Shown here piece by piece: positions 16,407 to 27,615 of a stretch of DNA of 37,419 nucleotides (within the stretch, counting starts at the first letter, position 1; each line of letters opens with the position of its first letter). A program made the translations under genes and the position numbers. A model generated the notes under the pieces. That model saw only the letters and a program-made list of their open reading frames with translations. It was not told the origin of the DNA and did not search any database. The stretch comes from an uncultured Methylotenera sp. (GTDB taxonomy: Bacteria > Pseudomonadota > Gammaproteobacteria > Burkholderiales > Methylophilaceae). The stretch lies in contig CABHOJ010000127.1 in the NCBI GenBank assembly GCA_902168195.1, forward strand, positions 1-37,419, in the 5' to 3' direction.

Positions 16407-17948
16407 ATGCAGTTATCCACATCAGAAATCAGTGAACTGATTAAGAGCAGATTAGAGAATTTTTCCTCGAGCGCTGAGGCGCGTACCCAGGGTACCGTGA
16501 TCTCGGTGACCGACGGTATCGTTCGTATCCATGGCCTGTCGAACGTGATGGCCGGCGAAATGATCGAGTTCCCGGGCAACACCTACGGCCTGGCACTGAA
16601 CCTGGAGCGTGACTCCGTCGGTGCCGTGGTGCTGGGTGCCTACGAGCACATCACCGAAGGCGACGTCTGTAAATGTACCGGCCGCATCCTGGAAGTACCG
16701 GTCGGCCCCGAGCTGGTTGGCCGCGTGGTCAACGCACTGGGTCAGCCGATCGACGGCAAGGGTCCAGTCAATGCCAAGATGACCGACAAGATCGAAAAGG
16801 TCGCCCCGGGCGTCATCGCCCGTAAATCGGTGTCCCAGCCAGTGCAGACCGGCCTCAAGTCCATCGACTCCATGGTGCCGGTCGGTCGTGGCCAGCGCGA
16901 ACTGATCATCGGTGACCGTCAGACTGGTAAGACCGCTGTCGCCGTCGATGCCATCATCAATCAAAAGGGTCAGAACATGACCTGTATCTACGTTGCGATC
17001 GGCCAGAAGGCTTCGACCATCGCCAACGTGGTGCGCAAGCTGGAAGAGAACGGCGCGATGGCTTACACCATCGTCGTTGCTGCTTCCGCTTCCGATTCCG
17101 CCGCTCTGCAGTTCCTGGCACCGTACGCAGGTTGCACCATGGGCGAATACTTCCGTGATCGTGGCGAAGACGCACTGATCGTCTACGATGACTTGACCAA
17201 GCAAGCGATCGCTTACCGTCAGATCTCCCTGTTGCTGCGCCGCCCACCGGGCCGCGAAGCGTATCCAGGGGATGTGTTCTACATCCACTCCCGTCTGCTC
17301 GAGCGTGCCGCTCGCGTCAACGAAGAGTACGTCGAGAAGTTCACCAACGGTGCAGTCAAAGGCAAGACCGGTTCCCTGACCGCCCTGCCGGTGATCGAAA
17401 CCGCAGCCGGTGACGTTTCCGCCTTCGTTCCGACCAACGTGATCTCGATCACCGACGGTCAGATCTTCCTGGAAACCGACTTGTTCAACGCCGGTATCCG
17501 TCCTGCGATCAACGCCGGTATCTCGGTATCGCGTGTGGGTGGTGCAGCACAGACCAAGGTCATCAAGAAGCTGGGTGGCGGTGTCCGTCTGGCACTGGCG
17601 CAGTATCGTGAACTGGCTGCGTTCGCGCAGTTCGCTTCCGACCTCGACGAAGCGACTCGCAAACAGCTGGACCGTGGCCGCATGTTCACCGAGCTGATGA
17701 AGCAGGCTCAGTACGCGCCGTTGAGCGTCTCTGATATGGCCGTCACTTTGCTGGCAGCCAACAAGGGTTACATCGACGATGTGCCGGTCAATAAGGTACT
17801 GGCATTCGAATCCGCCCTACACTCCTTCATGAAGTCGAAGTACAAGGCCCTGCTGGACAAGATCGAGTCCACCAAGGATCTGGCAGGCGACGACGAGAAG
17901 GCCGTGGAAGCCGCTATCCAGGACTTCAAGGCAACCAACGCGTACTAA
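16407..17948 (+). CDS. atpA: ATP synthase F1 subunit alpha
   Basis: Alpha is the non-catalytic nucleotide-binding subunit of the F1 hexamer. Its 513 residues equal the E. coli length. Walker A GDRQTGKT is at 169-176. The Arg-finger region [11 protein letters not shown] and the segment [18 protein letters not shown] are intact. CAGGAG lies 7 bp before the ATG. A perfect DnaA-box 9-mer overlaps codons 3-5 (16413-16421), encoding part of QLSTS. Confidence 0.98.
   Translation: MQLSTSEISELIKSRLENFSSSAEARTQGTVISVTDGIVRIHGLSNVMAGEMIEFPGNTYGLALNLERDSVGAVVLGAYEHITEGDVCKCTGRILEVPVGPELVGRVVNALGQPIDGKGPVNAKMTDKIEKVAPGVIARKSVSQPVQTGLKSIDSMVPVGRGQRELIIGDRQTGKTAVAVDAIINQKGQNMTCIYVAIGQKASTIANVVRKLEENGAMAYTIVVAASASDSAALQFLAPYAGCTMGEYFRDRGEDALIVYDDLTKQAIAYRQISLLLRRPPGREAYPGDVFYIHSRLLERAARVNEEYVEKFTNGAVKGKTGSLTALPVIETAAGDVSAFVPTNVISITDGQIFLETDLFNAGIRPAINAGISVSRVGGAAQTKVIKKLGGGVRLALAQYRELAAFAQFASDLDEATRKQLDRGRMFTELMKQAQYAPLSVSDMAVTLLAANKGYIDDVPVNKVLAFESALHSFMKSKYKALLDKIESTKDLAGDDEKAVEAAIQDFKATNAY
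16413..16421 (+). promoter_or_regulatory. DnaA-box 9-mer at the start of atpA
   Basis: TTATCCACA is a perfect consensus match inside the first codons of atpA. It is probably a coincidence of the codons for LSTS, though an isolated box could titrate DnaA near the origin. Confidence 0.2.
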
Positions 17949-17992
17949 GCGGCGTGCAAGACTGATTGCGAGAATAGACAGGCAACTGAACA

Positions 17993-18859
17993 ATGGCCAA
18001 TAGCAAAGAAATCCGTACCAAGATCAAGAGCGTTGAGAATACGCGCAAGATCACCAAGGCGATGGAGATGGTGGCTGCTTCCAAGATGCGGAAGGCGCAG
18101 GATCGTATGCGTCATGCCCGTCCGTACGCGGAGAAGATCCGTAACGTAGCAGCCCACATGTCCAAGGCAAACTCGGAGTACAAGCACCCGTTCCTCATCA
18201 AGCGTGACAAGATCGCCAATATCGGTCTCATCGTCGTCACTTCCGATAAGGGTCTGTGTGGCGGTCTGAACACCAACGTGTTGCGCCTCTCCTTGAACCA
18301 GATGAAAGCCTGGGAAAGTGAAGGCAAGGGTGTATCGGTGACTGCGATCGGTAACAAGGGTTTTGGCTTCATGGGCCGTGTCGGTGCCAAGGTCAAGTCT
18401 CACGTCACCGGTCTGGGCGACGCCCCGCATATGGACAAGCTGATCGGTCCGGTCAAGGTCATGCTGGATGCCTACATCGCGGGCGAAATCGATCAACTAT
18501 TCATCTGTTACACCAGCTTCATCAATACCATGAAGCAGGAGCCGACCATGCAGCAACTGCTGCCCTTGGCCGGCGAAGCGTTAGGCAGTGCAGAAGGCCA
18601 TTGGGATTACATCTACGAGCCGGATGCCAAGAGCGTGATCGACGAACTGATGATGCGTTATGTCGAATCCCTGATCTTCCATGCCGTCGCCGAGAACATG
18701 GCATCCGAGCAGAGTGCCCGTATGGTGGCCATGAAAGCCGCTTCGGACAATGCGAAGAACGTCATCGGCGAGCTCAAGCTGGTTTACAACAAGGCCCGTC
18801 AGGCTGCGATCACCAAGGAGATTTCCGAGATCGTTGGCGGCGCGGCGGCAGTGTCCTAA
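17993..18859 (+). CDS. atpG: ATP synthase F1 subunit gamma
   Basis: Gamma is the central rotor shaft. The 288-residue product begins [32 protein letters not shown], of which the N-terminal helix [15 protein letters not shown] is the family signature. It ends with the matching C-terminal helix ([20 protein letters not shown]). The middle Rossmann-like domain contains [10 protein letters not shown]. Length equals the E. coli protein. It lies 44 bp after atpA. Confidence 0.97.
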   Translation: MANSKEIRTKIKSVENTRKITKAMEMVAASKMRKAQDRMRHARPYAEKIRNVAAHMSKANSEYKHPFLIKRDKIANIGLIVVTSDKGLCGGLNTNVLRLSLNQMKAWESEGKGVSVTAIGNKGFGFMGRVGAKVKSHVTGLGDAPHMDKLIGPVKVMLDAYIAGEIDQLFICYTSFINTMKQEPTMQQLLPLAGEALGSAEGHWDYIYEPDAKSVIDELMMRYVESLIFHAVAENMASEQSARMVAMKAASDNAKNVIGELKLVYNKARQAAITKEISEIVGGAAAVS

Positions 18860-18885
18860 AGATAACGATTTACCCAAAGCAGTAG

Positions 18886-20346
<1,461 letters not shown>

Positions 20347-20352
20347 TTGCAG

Positions 20353-20401
20353 GCGGCCGCCGGCCGCTTGTAATAACGCTAAGGCCGGCCCTTGGGCTGG
20401 C
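20353..20401 (+). promoter_or_regulatory. Two tandem hairpins between atpD and atpC
   Basis: Stem 1 is GCGGCC (20353-20358) with GGCCGC (20362-20367). Stem 2 is GCCGGCCC (20384-20391) with GGGCTGGC (20394-20401), with one G-U pair. No U run follows either, so they are not classical terminators. They probably stabilise or process the mRNA between beta and epsilon. Confidence 0.55.
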
Positions 20402-20424
20402 TGATAGTAGAAGAGACTGAGAAT

Positions 20425-20847
20425 ATGGCAATGACAATACATCTGGATGTGGTGAGTGCTGAGGAATCCATTTTTTCCGGCCTGGTGGAATTCGTTTCCG
20501 CCCCGGCGAAAATGGGTGAAGTCGGTATCTACCCACGTCATGCGCCGATGATCACCAACATCAAGGCAGGCGCCTTGCGTGCCAAGTTGCCTGACCAGGC
20601 CGAAGAGACCCTGATCTTCGTCTCCGGCGGTATCCTGGAAGTGCAGCCCGGTGTGGTCACCGTCCTGGCCGATACCGCGATCCGCGGTGCCGATCTCGAC
20701 CAGGCCAAAGCCGAAGAAGCCAAGCGTGCAGCAGAAGAAGCCCTGAAGAACAACGCTTCGGAGATCGACTATGCCCGCGCCCAGGCCGAGCTGGCTGAAG
20801 CTGTTGCACAGCTGCAAGCGATCGAACGTCTGCGCAAAAAGCATTAG
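20425..20847 (+). CDS. atpC: ATP synthase F1 subunit epsilon
   Basis: Epsilon binds gamma and the c-ring and restrains ATP hydrolysis. The ATG at 20425 ([17 protein letters not shown]) gives 140 residues; a second ATG two codons later is equally possible. The N-terminal beta-sandwich contains [14 protein letters not shown], and the C-terminal helices contain the Ala/Glu-rich segment. It is the last gene of the operon, 78 bp after atpD, and is followed 23 bp later by a terminator. Confidence 0.96.
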   Translation: MAMTIHLDVVSAEESIFSGLVEFVSAPAKMGEVGIYPRHAPMITNIKAGALRAKLPDQAEETLIFVSGGILEVQPGVVTVLADTAIRGADLDQAKAEEAKRAAEEALKNNASEIDYARAQAELAEAVAQLQAIERLRKKH

Positions 20848-20864
20848 GCAGTACGCTGACAATC

Positions 20865-20891
20865 AAAAAAGGCAGCCTCGGCTGCCTTTTT
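20865..20891. terminator. Rho-independent terminator of the atp operon
   Basis: A run of A (20865-20870), the stem GGCAGCC (20871-20877) with GGCTGCC (20880-20886), then TTTTT (20887-20891) form a textbook terminator. Because A and T runs flank both sides it can also work for the convergent SDR gene ending at 20937. Confidence 0.92.
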
Positions 20892-20936
20892 GTTGGGTGA
20901 CGTTCGCGTCAACTGAGCAACCTGGCGCCTTGCTTT

Positions 20937-21728
20937 CTAGAATGCACTTTTGATCGTACCGCCATCCACGCGTAGCGCTGCGCCAGTCGTGGCGGAAGCC
21001 AAAGGACTGGCGACATAGGCCACCATGCTAGCGACCTCTTCCGGTGTGGCGAAACGCTTGATCAAGGAACTAGGGCGCACGGTTTGGAAGAACTCGGTCT
21101 CGAAATCATTGAAGGATTTGTGTTCGGTGGAGCTGATCGCTTCGACGAAATCGATCACACCGCGGGATTTGGTGGGCCCGGGTAATATGCTGTTCACCGT
21201 GATGCCGGTCCCAGCCACCGATTCGGCCAAGCCCCGAGAGATCGCCAGTTGTGCAGTCTTGGTCATGCCGTAATGGATCATTTCGGCCGGGATCTGGACG
21301 GCACTTTCACTTGAGATGAAGATGATGCGGCCCCAATCAGCTGCCTTCATCGCAGGCAGGTACAAGCGCGAAAGGCGCACCCCGCTCAATACGTTGATCT
21401 CGAAGAAGCGTAACCAGTCGGTATCCGGGATGTCCTCGAACGCTACTGGTTCGAAGATCCCCAGGTTGTTGATCAGGATCTCGACCTTCGGGAATCGCTC
21501 GACCAAGGCTTCGGCGACTTCCGCCTTGCTCAAGTCACCAGCGAAGCCCAGCAACCTCCCTTTTGTCTCGGCTTGCAGTTTGGTAATGGCATCGTCAACT
21601 GCATTCTGTGAGCGGCCGTTGACGATGACGGTGGCCCCTTCGGCGGCCAGCGTGTGTGCGATGGCATAACCGATACCGGCCGTACTACCGGTGACCAGGG
21701 CGAGTTTATCCGTGAGCTGTAGATCCAT
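20937..21728 (-). CDS. SDR-family oxidoreductase
   Basis: This is a 263-residue short-chain dehydrogenase/reductase with an NAD(P)-binding TGSTAGIG (about 14-21), NNLG, and a catalytic triad with the Ser in FISSESA and Tyr/Lys in YGMTK. The C-terminal [12 protein letters not shown] ends the classical SDR fold. The N-terminus [14 protein letters not shown] is normal. Substrate cannot be read from sequence. It is convergent with atpC and divergent from glmU, and stands alone on its strand. Confidence 0.92.
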   Translation of the reverse strand: MDLQLTDKLALVTGSTAGIGYAIAHTLAAEGATVIVNGRSQNAVDDAITKLQAETKGRLLGFAGDLSKAEVAEALVERFPKVEILINNLGIFEPVAFEDIPDTDWLRFFEINVLSGVRLSRLYLPAMKAADWGRIIFISSESAVQIPAEMIHYGMTKTAQLAISRGLAESVAGTGITVNSILPGPTKSRGVIDFVEAISSTEHKSFNDFETEFFQTVRPSSLIKRFATPEEVASMVAYVASPLASATTGAALRVDGGTIKSAF

Positions 21729-21835
21729 GCATGCTCCATAATAAAGTTGAAGGAAAGTTAAAGGCTTCGGTTCATGGTAAACCCGCCGCCCCTTGTAGGC
21801 AAAAAGCCGTTAAAATCTCATACGATCAGTCCACT

Positions 21836-23215
21836 ATGACGTCTATGTCCCCACTCAATATCGTGATCCTCGCTGCCGGCAAAGGCACCCGCATGCATTC
21901 CGACAAACCCAAGGTGTTGCATGCCGTCGCCGGCAAGCCACTGCTCGGGCATGTGATCGATTGTGCACAGCAGCTCTCACCGGAAAAGATCGTTGTCGTA
22001 TATGGTTTCGGTGGCGAGCAGGTGCCTCAAGCGTTCGAAGCCAAGCCCTTGTTATGGGCGGAACAAGCGCAACAACTGGGGACAGGTCACGCAGTACAGC
22101 AAGCCATGCCGCACCTGGATGAAGACGGGCTCAGTCTGATCCTGCTGGGCGATGTACCCTTGATCGAACCCGCTACCTGCCGCGCGCTGCTCGAGCGTGC
22201 CACGCAGGCTTTGGTCTTGCTGACTGTGAAGAAGGATGACCCGACGGGGTATGGCCGCATCGTGCGTACCGAGCACGGGGACGTGAGTGCTATCGTCGAG
22301 CACAAGGATGCGACCGAGATACTGCGGGCGATCAAGGAAGTGAACAGTGGCATCATGGCCATGCCGAATCGCCACCTCAAGCGTTGGCTTGAGGCCTTGC
22401 GCAACAATAACAGTCAGGGCGAGTACTACCTGACGGACATCGTCGCCATGGCCGTGGCGGATCAAGTTCCGGTAGAAGCGGTCATCACCGATGATGAATG
22501 GCAAGTGGCCGGCATCAATTCCAAGCAGGATCTCGCTGCCGTCGAACGGGTCTACCAGACCCGTCAGGCACAGGCTTTGTTAAAGGCTGGCGTGACGCTC
22601 GCCGATCCGGCGCGTATCGATATCCGCGGCGCGTTGACGGTCGGTCGGGATGTCGAGATCGATATCGGCTGTGTCTTCGAAGGTGCAGTAAGCTTGGGCG
22701 ACGGCGTGAGAGTGGGCGCTTACAGTATCCTGCGCGATGCCAGTATCGGTGCCGGGACGCAGATCGCTCCCTATACCCACATGGACCAGGTGACGGTCGC
22801 CGAGGATTGCCGCATCGGTCCCTATGCCAGACTGCGCCCTGGGACGGCATTGGCCAACGAGACGCATGTGGGGAATTTCGTCGAGCTCAAGAACGCGCAA
22901 GTGGACGTCGGCAGCAAGATCAACCATCTCAGCTATGTGGGCGACACTACCGTCGGTAAGCAGGTCAATATCGGGGCCGGTACCATCACCTGCAACTACG
23001 ATGGCGCGAACAAGTTCCGAACGGTGATCGAAGACCATGCGTTCATCGGCTCGGATTCGCAACTGGTCGCGCCCGTGACCATCGGTGCCGGTGCGACCAT
23101 CGGTGCCGGTTCGACCATTACCAAGGATGCGCCGGCTGGTGAATTGACCCTCTCGCGCGGCAGGCAGCTCACCATCAAGGGCTGGAAACGCCCGGTCAAA
23201 AAGTCGGGCAAGTGA
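21836..23215 (+). CDS. glmU: Bifunctional GlcNAc-1-P uridyltransferase / GlcN-1-P acetyltransferase GlmU
   Basis: GlmU makes UDP-GlcNAc for peptidoglycan and lipopolysaccharide: the C-terminal domain acetylates glucosamine-1-P, and the N-terminal domain then adds UMP. The ATG at 21836 gives 459 residues; ATG 21845 is an alternative, and longer upstream forms are outside family length. The pyrophosphorylase motif [18 protein letters not shown] is at about 13-30. The C-terminal left-handed beta-helix of hexapeptide repeats holds [12 protein letters not shown] and ends in the acetyltransferase tail. It is directly followed by glmS, giving a complete GlmS-GlmU pair; GlmM is not in the window. Confidence 0.97.
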   Translation: MTSMSPLNIVILAAGKGTRMHSDKPKVLHAVAGKPLLGHVIDCAQQLSPEKIVVVYGFGGEQVPQAFEAKPLLWAEQAQQLGTGHAVQQAMPHLDEDGLSLILLGDVPLIEPATCRALLERATQALVLLTVKKDDPTGYGRIVRTEHGDVSAIVEHKDATEILRAIKEVNSGIMAMPNRHLKRWLEALRNNNSQGEYYLTDIVAMAVADQVPVEAVITDDEWQVAGINSKQDLAAVERVYQTRQAQALLKAGVTLADPARIDIRGALTVGRDVEIDIGCVFEGAVSLGDGVRVGAYSILRDASIGAGTQIAPYTHMDQVTVAEDCRIGPYARLRPGTALANETHVGNFVELKNAQVDVGSKINHLSYVGDTTVGKQVNIGAGTITCNYDGANKFRTVIEDHAFIGSDSQLVAPVTIGAGATIGAGSTITKDAPAGELTLSRGRQLTIKGWKRPVKKSGK

Positions 23216-23256
23216 TGGTAAGCGCAGAACATGAATATAGATAAGGCCAAAGCACA

Positions 23257-25089
23257 ATGTGTGGAATCGTAGGCGCAGTCTCTCCCAATAACGTCGTACC
23301 CGTGCTGATCGAAGGCCTGAGCCGGCTGGAGTATCGCGGCTATGATTCAGCCGGCGTGGCGGTACTGAATGGCGCTGACATCAAACGTGTGCGCGCGGTA
23401 GGCCGCGTCTCCGAGCTGCAGAACAAAGCCAGTGCCGAGCAACTCTCCGGGCATGTCGGTATCGGCCATACACGCTGGGCGACCCATGGCGGCGTCACTG
23501 AATCGAACGCGCACCCGCACATCTCCTGCGGCGAGATCGCGGTCGTGCACAACGGCATCATCGAGAACCACGACGAGCAACGCCATCGCCTCACGGGCCT
23601 GGGTTACCACTTCGAGTCGCAGACCGATACTGAAGTCATTGCCCATCTGATTCACTACCATCACAGTCAGGGTGAGTGCTTACTCGCCGCCACCAAAAAA
23701 GCCGTAGCCGAGCTGACTGGCGCGTTCGCCATCAGCGTGGTCTCGATCAAGGAACCCGAGACCATGATCTGCGCCCGCCTGGGTTGCCCCTTGTTGATCG
23801 GTCTCGGTGAGGGTGAGAACTTCATCGCTTCCGATGTCTCGGCAGTGTTGTCGGTGACCCGCAACGTCATCTATCTCGAAGACGGCGATGTCGCCGAGAT
23901 CCGTCGCGACGGCGTGACGATTTACGATGGCTCGGATACCGTGGTCGAACGCACCATCCATCGCAGCGACGTGTCGTTGGCGTCCATGGAGCTGGGCCCT
24001 TATGCCCACTTCATGCAGAAGGAGATCCACGAACAACCCAGCGCACTGACCGATACCATCGAGGCGCTGATCGATGACGGCGAATTCAGTAACGCGCTGT
24101 TCGGCAAGGACGCTGAAGAAGTGTTCGCGCAAGTCGACAGTGTCTTGATCCTTGCGGCCGGCACTAGCTACTACGCAGGTCTCACCGCCAAGTACTGGCT
24201 GGAGAGCATCGCCCAGCTGCCGACCAGCGTCGAGATCGCCAGTGAATACCGCTACCGTCAGTCGGTGCCCAATCCGAGGCAGCTCATCGTCACCATCTCC
24301 CAGTCCGGTGAGACGCTGGATACGATGGAAGCGCTCAAGCATGCCAAGAAACTTGGCCAGCAACTGACGCTGGCCATCTGCAACGTGCAGGAGAGTGCGA
24401 TCCCCCGAGCCTCTCGCCTCATCCTCTATACCCGTGCCGGCGCCGAGATCGGGGTGGCTTCAACCAAGGCCTTCACCACCCAACTGGTCGCCCTGTTCAC
24501 GCTGGCCGCGACCCTCGCCAAGCAGCGTGGCTTGCTCGACAAGGCACAGGAAGATGGCTATCTGGATGCCCTGCGCCATCTGCCGGGCAGCGTGCAATAT
24601 GCCCTGAACCTCGAGCCGCAGATCCGGGAATGGGCCAAGCTATTCGCCAACAAACAGCACGCGCTGTTCCTGGGGCGCGGCGTGCATTACCCGATCGCAC
24701 TGGAAGGCGCGCTCAAGCTCAAGGAGATCTCTTATATCCATGCCGAGGCCTACCCTGCGGGCGAGCTCAAGCATGGCCCCTTGGCGTTGGTGGACGGCGA
24801 TATGCCGGTGGTCGTGATCGCGCCCAACGATGCCTTGCTGGAAAAGGTGAAATCGAATATGCAGGAAGTGCGGGCACGTGGCGGCGTATTGTTCGTGTTC
24901 GCCGATGCCGATAGCCACTTCACCGAGAGCGAAGGCGTCCATGTGATCCGTACGCCGCGCCATGTCGGTATCCTGTCGCCGGTGCTGCATACGATCCCGG
25001 TGCAATTGCTGGCCTATCATGCCGCCTTGCTCAAAGGTACCGATGTCGACAAGCCACGTAATCTGGCCAAATCGGTGACTGTCGAATAA
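23257..25089 (+). CDS. glmS: Glutamine-fructose-6-phosphate aminotransferase GlmS
   Basis: GlmS converts fructose-6-P and glutamine to glucosamine-6-P, the first step toward UDP-GlcNAc. The 610-residue product starts MCGIVGAV, so Cys2 after Met removal is the glutaminase nucleophile. [11 protein letters not shown] and two SIS sugar-isomerase domains (about 290-430 and 460-600) follow, with [10 protein letters not shown], and it ends [13 protein letters not shown]. Length matches E. coli (609). No glmS ribozyme is seen in the 41-bp gap from glmU, as expected outside Firmicutes. Confidence 0.98.
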   Translation: MCGIVGAVSPNNVVPVLIEGLSRLEYRGYDSAGVAVLNGADIKRVRAVGRVSELQNKASAEQLSGHVGIGHTRWATHGGVTESNAHPHISCGEIAVVHNGIIENHDEQRHRLTGLGYHFESQTDTEVIAHLIHYHHSQGECLLAATKKAVAELTGAFAISVVSIKEPETMICARLGCPLLIGLGEGENFIASDVSAVLSVTRNVIYLEDGDVAEIRRDGVTIYDGSDTVVERTIHRSDVSLASMELGPYAHFMQKEIHEQPSALTDTIEALIDDGEFSNALFGKDAEEVFAQVDSVLILAAGTSYYAGLTAKYWLESIAQLPTSVEIASEYRYRQSVPNPRQLIVTISQSGETLDTMEALKHAKKLGQQLTLAICNVQESAIPRASRLILYTRAGAEIGVASTKAFTTQLVALFTLAATLAKQRGLLDKAQEDGYLDALRHLPGSVQYALNLEPQIREWAKLFANKQHALFLGRGVHYPIALEGALKLKEISYIHAEAYPAGELKHGPLALVDGDMPVVVIAPNDALLEKVKSNMQEVRARGGVLFVFADADSHFTESEGVHVIRTPRHVGILSPVLHTIPVQLLAYHAALLKGTDVDKPRNLAKSVTVE

Positions 25090-25115
25090 TTTTTTAAGAT
25101 CTGGATAAAGAGAAC

Positions 25116-25352
25116 ATGATGAAAAGACACCTCACCCTCATCGCCATGCTCGTGCTGGCGGGTTGCAACATGCCCAATACCAAGCCCGCGGACAATCGCG
25201 AATGGATCGAAGTCAGTTGTAGCGGATTCGCGGACTGGACCAAGTGCAACGAGAAGGCCGCACGTATGTGTCCCGAGGGCTACGAAGTCGCAGGCCGCGA
25301 AGAGAGCGTCATCGCCCAGCGACGCATCATGAAATTCGCGTGCACTAGATAA
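25116..25352 (+). CDS. Small Cys-rich lipoprotein
   Basis: This is a 78-residue protein with a lipoprotein signal: basic MMKRH, a hydrophobic core, and lipobox LAGC with the acylated Cys at 17. The mature part is about 60 residues, with four further Cys (in VSCSGF, TKCNE, RMCPEG, KFACTR) that could form two disulfides in the periplasm. The AxGYEVAGREES-like pattern recalls small lipoproteins of unknown function found in many betaproteobacteria. It sits 26 bp after glmS and 2 bp before ettA, so it is probably co-transcribed with them. An ATG one codon later is an alternative start. Function unknown. Confidence 0.82.
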   Translation: MMKRHLTLIAMLVLAGCNMPNTKPADNREWIEVSCSGFADWTKCNEKAARMCPEGYEVAGREESVIAQRRIMKFACTR

Positions 25353-25354
25353 TC

Positions 25355-27019
25355 ATGGCCCAGTACGTCATGTCCATGCTCCGTGTGAGCAAAGTCGTCC
25401 CGCCCAAGAAGCAGATCATCAAGGACATCTCGCTGTCCTTCTTCCCCGGCGCCAAGATCGGCCTGCTCGGCCTCAACGGTTCCGGCAAATCCACGGTGCT
25501 GCGCATCATGGCCGGTGCCGATAAGGAGTTCGAGGGCGAAGTGCAGTGGCAACCCAATATCTCCATCGGATACCTGCCGCAGGAGCCCGAGCTCGATCCG
25601 GACAAGACCGTGCGTGAGGAAGTGGAATCCGGCCTGGGTGAAGTCATGCAGGCCAAGCAGGAACTGGAACGTATCTATGCCGCCTACGCCGAGCCGGACG
25701 CGGAGTTCGACAAGCTGGCTGAAGAGCAGGCCAAGTACGAGAATATCCTGGCCGCTAGCGGCCAGGATGTCGAGACCCAGCTGGAAATCGCTGCGGACGC
25801 CTTGCGCTTGCCGCCATGGGACACCAAGATCGGCCCGCTTTCGGGTGGTGAGAAACGCCGTGTCGCGCTGTGCAAGTTGCTGCTGTCCAGGCCCGACATG
25901 CTGTTGCTCGACGAACCGACCAATCACCTGGATGCGGAATCGGTGGAATGGCTGGAACAATTCCTGGTGCGTTTCCCAGGCACTGTAGTCGCCGTCACCC
26001 ATGATCGCTACTTCCTGGACAATGCTGCCGAGTGGATCCTGGAACTGGACCGCGGCCACGGCATCCCTTGGAAGGGTAATTACTCGAGCTGGCTGGAGCA
26101 GAAGGAAGAGCGCCTGCAGCAGGAACAGAAACAGGCCGATGCCCACAGCAAAGCCATGAAGCAGGAACTGGAATGGGTGCGCCAGAATCCCAAGGCACGC
26201 CAGGCCAAATCCAAGGCCCGTCTCTCCCGCTACGAGGAGATGAGTTCGGTCGAATACCAGAAGCGTAACGAGACCCAGGAGATCTTCATTCCTCCCGGCG
26301 AACGTCTGGGCGACAAGGTCATCGAATTCAACGGCGTATCCAAGGGCTTTGGCGATCGCCTGCTGATCGACAACCTTTCCTTCAGCGTGCCGCCTGGTGC
26401 CATCGTCGGTGTCATCGGCCCCAACGGGGCCGGTAAATCCACCCTGTTCAGGATGCTGCAAGGACAAGAGCAACCGGACAGCGGCGAGATCGTCGTCGGG
26501 CCCACGGTCAAGATGGCCGCCGTCGACCAATCCCGAGCGGGTTTGCCTGACGACAAATCGGTGTTCGAGGCCATTTCCGGCGGTGCCGATGTGATCACCG
26601 TCGGCCGCTTCGAGATGCCGAGCCGGGCGTATATCGGCCGTTTCAACTTCAAGGGTGGCGACCAGCAGAAGATCGTCGGTCAGTTGTCCGGCGGTGAGCG
26701 CGGCCGCTTGCACCTGGCGAAGACCTTGATCGCCGGCGCCAATGTGCTGCTACTCGATGAGCCCTCCAACGACCTCGATGTGGAAACCCTGCGTGCATTG
26801 GAAGATGCCCTGCTCGAATTCCCCGGCTGTGTGCTGGTGACCTCGCACGACCGCTGGTTCCTCGACCGTATCGCGACCCATATCCTGGCCGCCGAAGGCG
26901 ATTCGCAATGGACCTTCTTCAACGGCAATTATCAGGAATACGAAGCCGACAAGAAGAAACGTCTGGGTGAGGAAGGTGCAAAGCCTAAGCGTATTCGTTA
27001 CAAGCCGATCACTCGTTAA
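25355..27019 (+). CDS. ettA: ABC-F protein EttA (energy-dependent translational throttle)
   Basis: EttA binds the ribosomal E site and gates entry into elongation according to the ATP/ADP ratio. The 554-residue soluble protein contains two ABC domains: Walker A GLNGSGKST (39-47) with LSGGEKRRV, and Walker A GPNGAGKST (about 354-362) with LSGGERGRLH. A charged linker lies between them, and there are no membrane segments. Length matches E. coli EttA (555), and the C-terminus KRIRYKPITR is the family tail. A diverged copy of the last codons reappears about 100 bp downstream. Confidence 0.95.
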   Translation: MAQYVMSMLRVSKVVPPKKQIIKDISLSFFPGAKIGLLGLNGSGKSTVLRIMAGADKEFEGEVQWQPNISIGYLPQEPELDPDKTVREEVESGLGEVMQAKQELERIYAAYAEPDAEFDKLAEEQAKYENILAASGQDVETQLEIAADALRLPPWDTKIGPLSGGEKRRVALCKLLLSRPDMLLLDEPTNHLDAESVEWLEQFLVRFPGTVVAVTHDRYFLDNAAEWILELDRGHGIPWKGNYSSWLEQKEERLQQEQKQADAHSKAMKQELEWVRQNPKARQAKSKARLSRYEEMSSVEYQKRNETQEIFIPPGERLGDKVIEFNGVSKGFGDRLLIDNLSFSVPPGAIVGVIGPNGAGKSTLFRMLQGQEQPDSGEIVVGPTVKMAAVDQSRAGLPDDKSVFEAISGGADVITVGRFEMPSRAYIGRFNFKGGDQQKIVGQLSGGERGRLHLAKTLIAGANVLLLDEPSNDLDVETLRALEDALLEFPGCVLVTSHDRWFLDRIATHILAAEGDSQWTFFNGNYQEYEADKKKRLGEEGAKPKRIRYKPITR

Positions 27020-27054
27020 ATAGTCGCTACACGTCCATTAGCAGAATTGCGCCT

Positions 27055-27109
27055 ATCCCCGTGCGGGGATGTCCACCGAACTAAGGCAGTGTAACTGCCG
27101 AGTTCGGTG
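27055..27109 (+). repeat. Two strong hairpins downstream of ettA
   Basis: Hairpin A pairs ATCCCC (27055-27060) with GGGGAT (27065-27070), with a 4-nt loop. Hairpin B (27074-27109) has a 9-bp outer stem CACCGAACT / AGTTCGGTG, a small AA/G internal bulge and a 6-bp inner stem GGCAGT / ACTGCC with loop GTA. No U tract follows, so these are structured RNA or a recombination relic rather than simple terminators. Confidence 0.5.
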
Positions 27110-27157
27110 CCAAGGCACAAGCCCAATCATATTCGCTATAAGCCGATCACCAGATAG
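27103..27157 (+). pseudogene. Remnant of a second ettA 3' end
   Basis: Codons 27116-27157 read HKPNHIRYKPITR-stop, almost the same as the ettA C-terminus (AKPKRIRYKPITR-stop). The DNA differs mostly at synonymous positions: CGT/CGC, TAC/TAT, ACT/ACC, CGT/AGA. Upstream similarity (GGTGCCAAG, coding GAK) continues for a few codons after what looks like a one-base deletion. It has no start and is not expressed as a protein by itself. The synonymous divergence points to a remnant of a foreign or older ettA allele, not a recent local duplication. Confidence 0.6.
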
Positions 27158-27178
27158 ATTCGCCGCGTTAGCAGGGCA

Positions 27179-27586
27179 TCAAGAGAACAGGTCTGACTGC
27201 CGGTCAGGCCTGTTTTCGTTTGTGCTCGTCGTTGAGCGCGCCTCCCCTACCAGCCATTGCTCCAGTACCCGCAGGATGTAGTCGCACTCCTGTTCGTTCA
27301 GCAGTTTACCGGCCGGGATGCGGTGCCATTTCTCAAGGCAGCCGCGACAGCAGGTGGCGGTGGCGTGTTGGGCAACGAAGACCGGGTGGCCGCGAAACGG
27401 CGTTTGCTTGCCGTCGTTGGGGATATGCGCAGGGGCCAGGCGCTTGGCGATCATATCCTGCGCATGTTGAAGGATGAGTGGCAAACCCTTATCAGCTAGA
27501 TAGGCTTTGTCGGCGCCGCGCAAATGGAAGCCGCGTCGGAAGTTCGATTTGACCAGCGCTGCGAAGAGTTCATCGAGGTTTCGCAT
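27179..27586 (-). CDS. DUF4186 family protein
   Basis: This 135-residue protein matches the DUF4186 family pattern: N-terminal MRNLDELFAALVKSNFR, central APAHIPNDGKQTPFRGHPVF, and the hallmark AQHATATCCRGCLEKWH with a Cys-Cys-x-x-Cys...His cluster that looks metal-binding. The function of the family is unknown. It lies 29 bp downstream of the MFS gene on the same strand and is probably in the same operon. The last ~20 residues (STNENRPDRQSDLFS region) are encoded across the ettA terminator and are probably not conserved. Confidence 0.85.
   Translation of the reverse strand: MRNLDELFAALVKSNFRRGFHLRGADKAYLADKGLPLILQHAQDMIAKRLAPAHIPNDGKQTPFRGHPVFVAQHATATCCRGCLEKWHRIPAGKLLNEQECDYILRVLEQWLVGEARSTTSTNENRPDRQSDLFS
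27187..27216 (+). terminator. Rho-independent terminator after ettA
   Basis: The 11-bp stem ACAGGTCTGAC (27187-27197) with GTCAGGCCTGT (27203-27213), containing one G-U pair and a 5-nt loop, is followed by TTT and a T-rich tail. It overlaps the last codons of the convergent DUF4186 gene. Confidence 0.85.
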
Positions 27587-27615
27587 GGTGTCAGTATGTA
27601 CGCCAAGCCTCTAGC

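Noticed and set aside
23216-23256. glmS ribozyme or sRNA target upstream of glmS
   Set aside because: The gap is 41 bp and holds no ribozyme core. The glmS ribozyme is restricted mostly to Firmicutes.
25280-26713. 477-codon open frame on the minus strand under ettA
   Set aside because: It is antisense to ettA, with a Leu/Gln/Asp/His-rich composition typical of the shadow of a GC-rich gene. No recognisable domain or ribosome-binding site.
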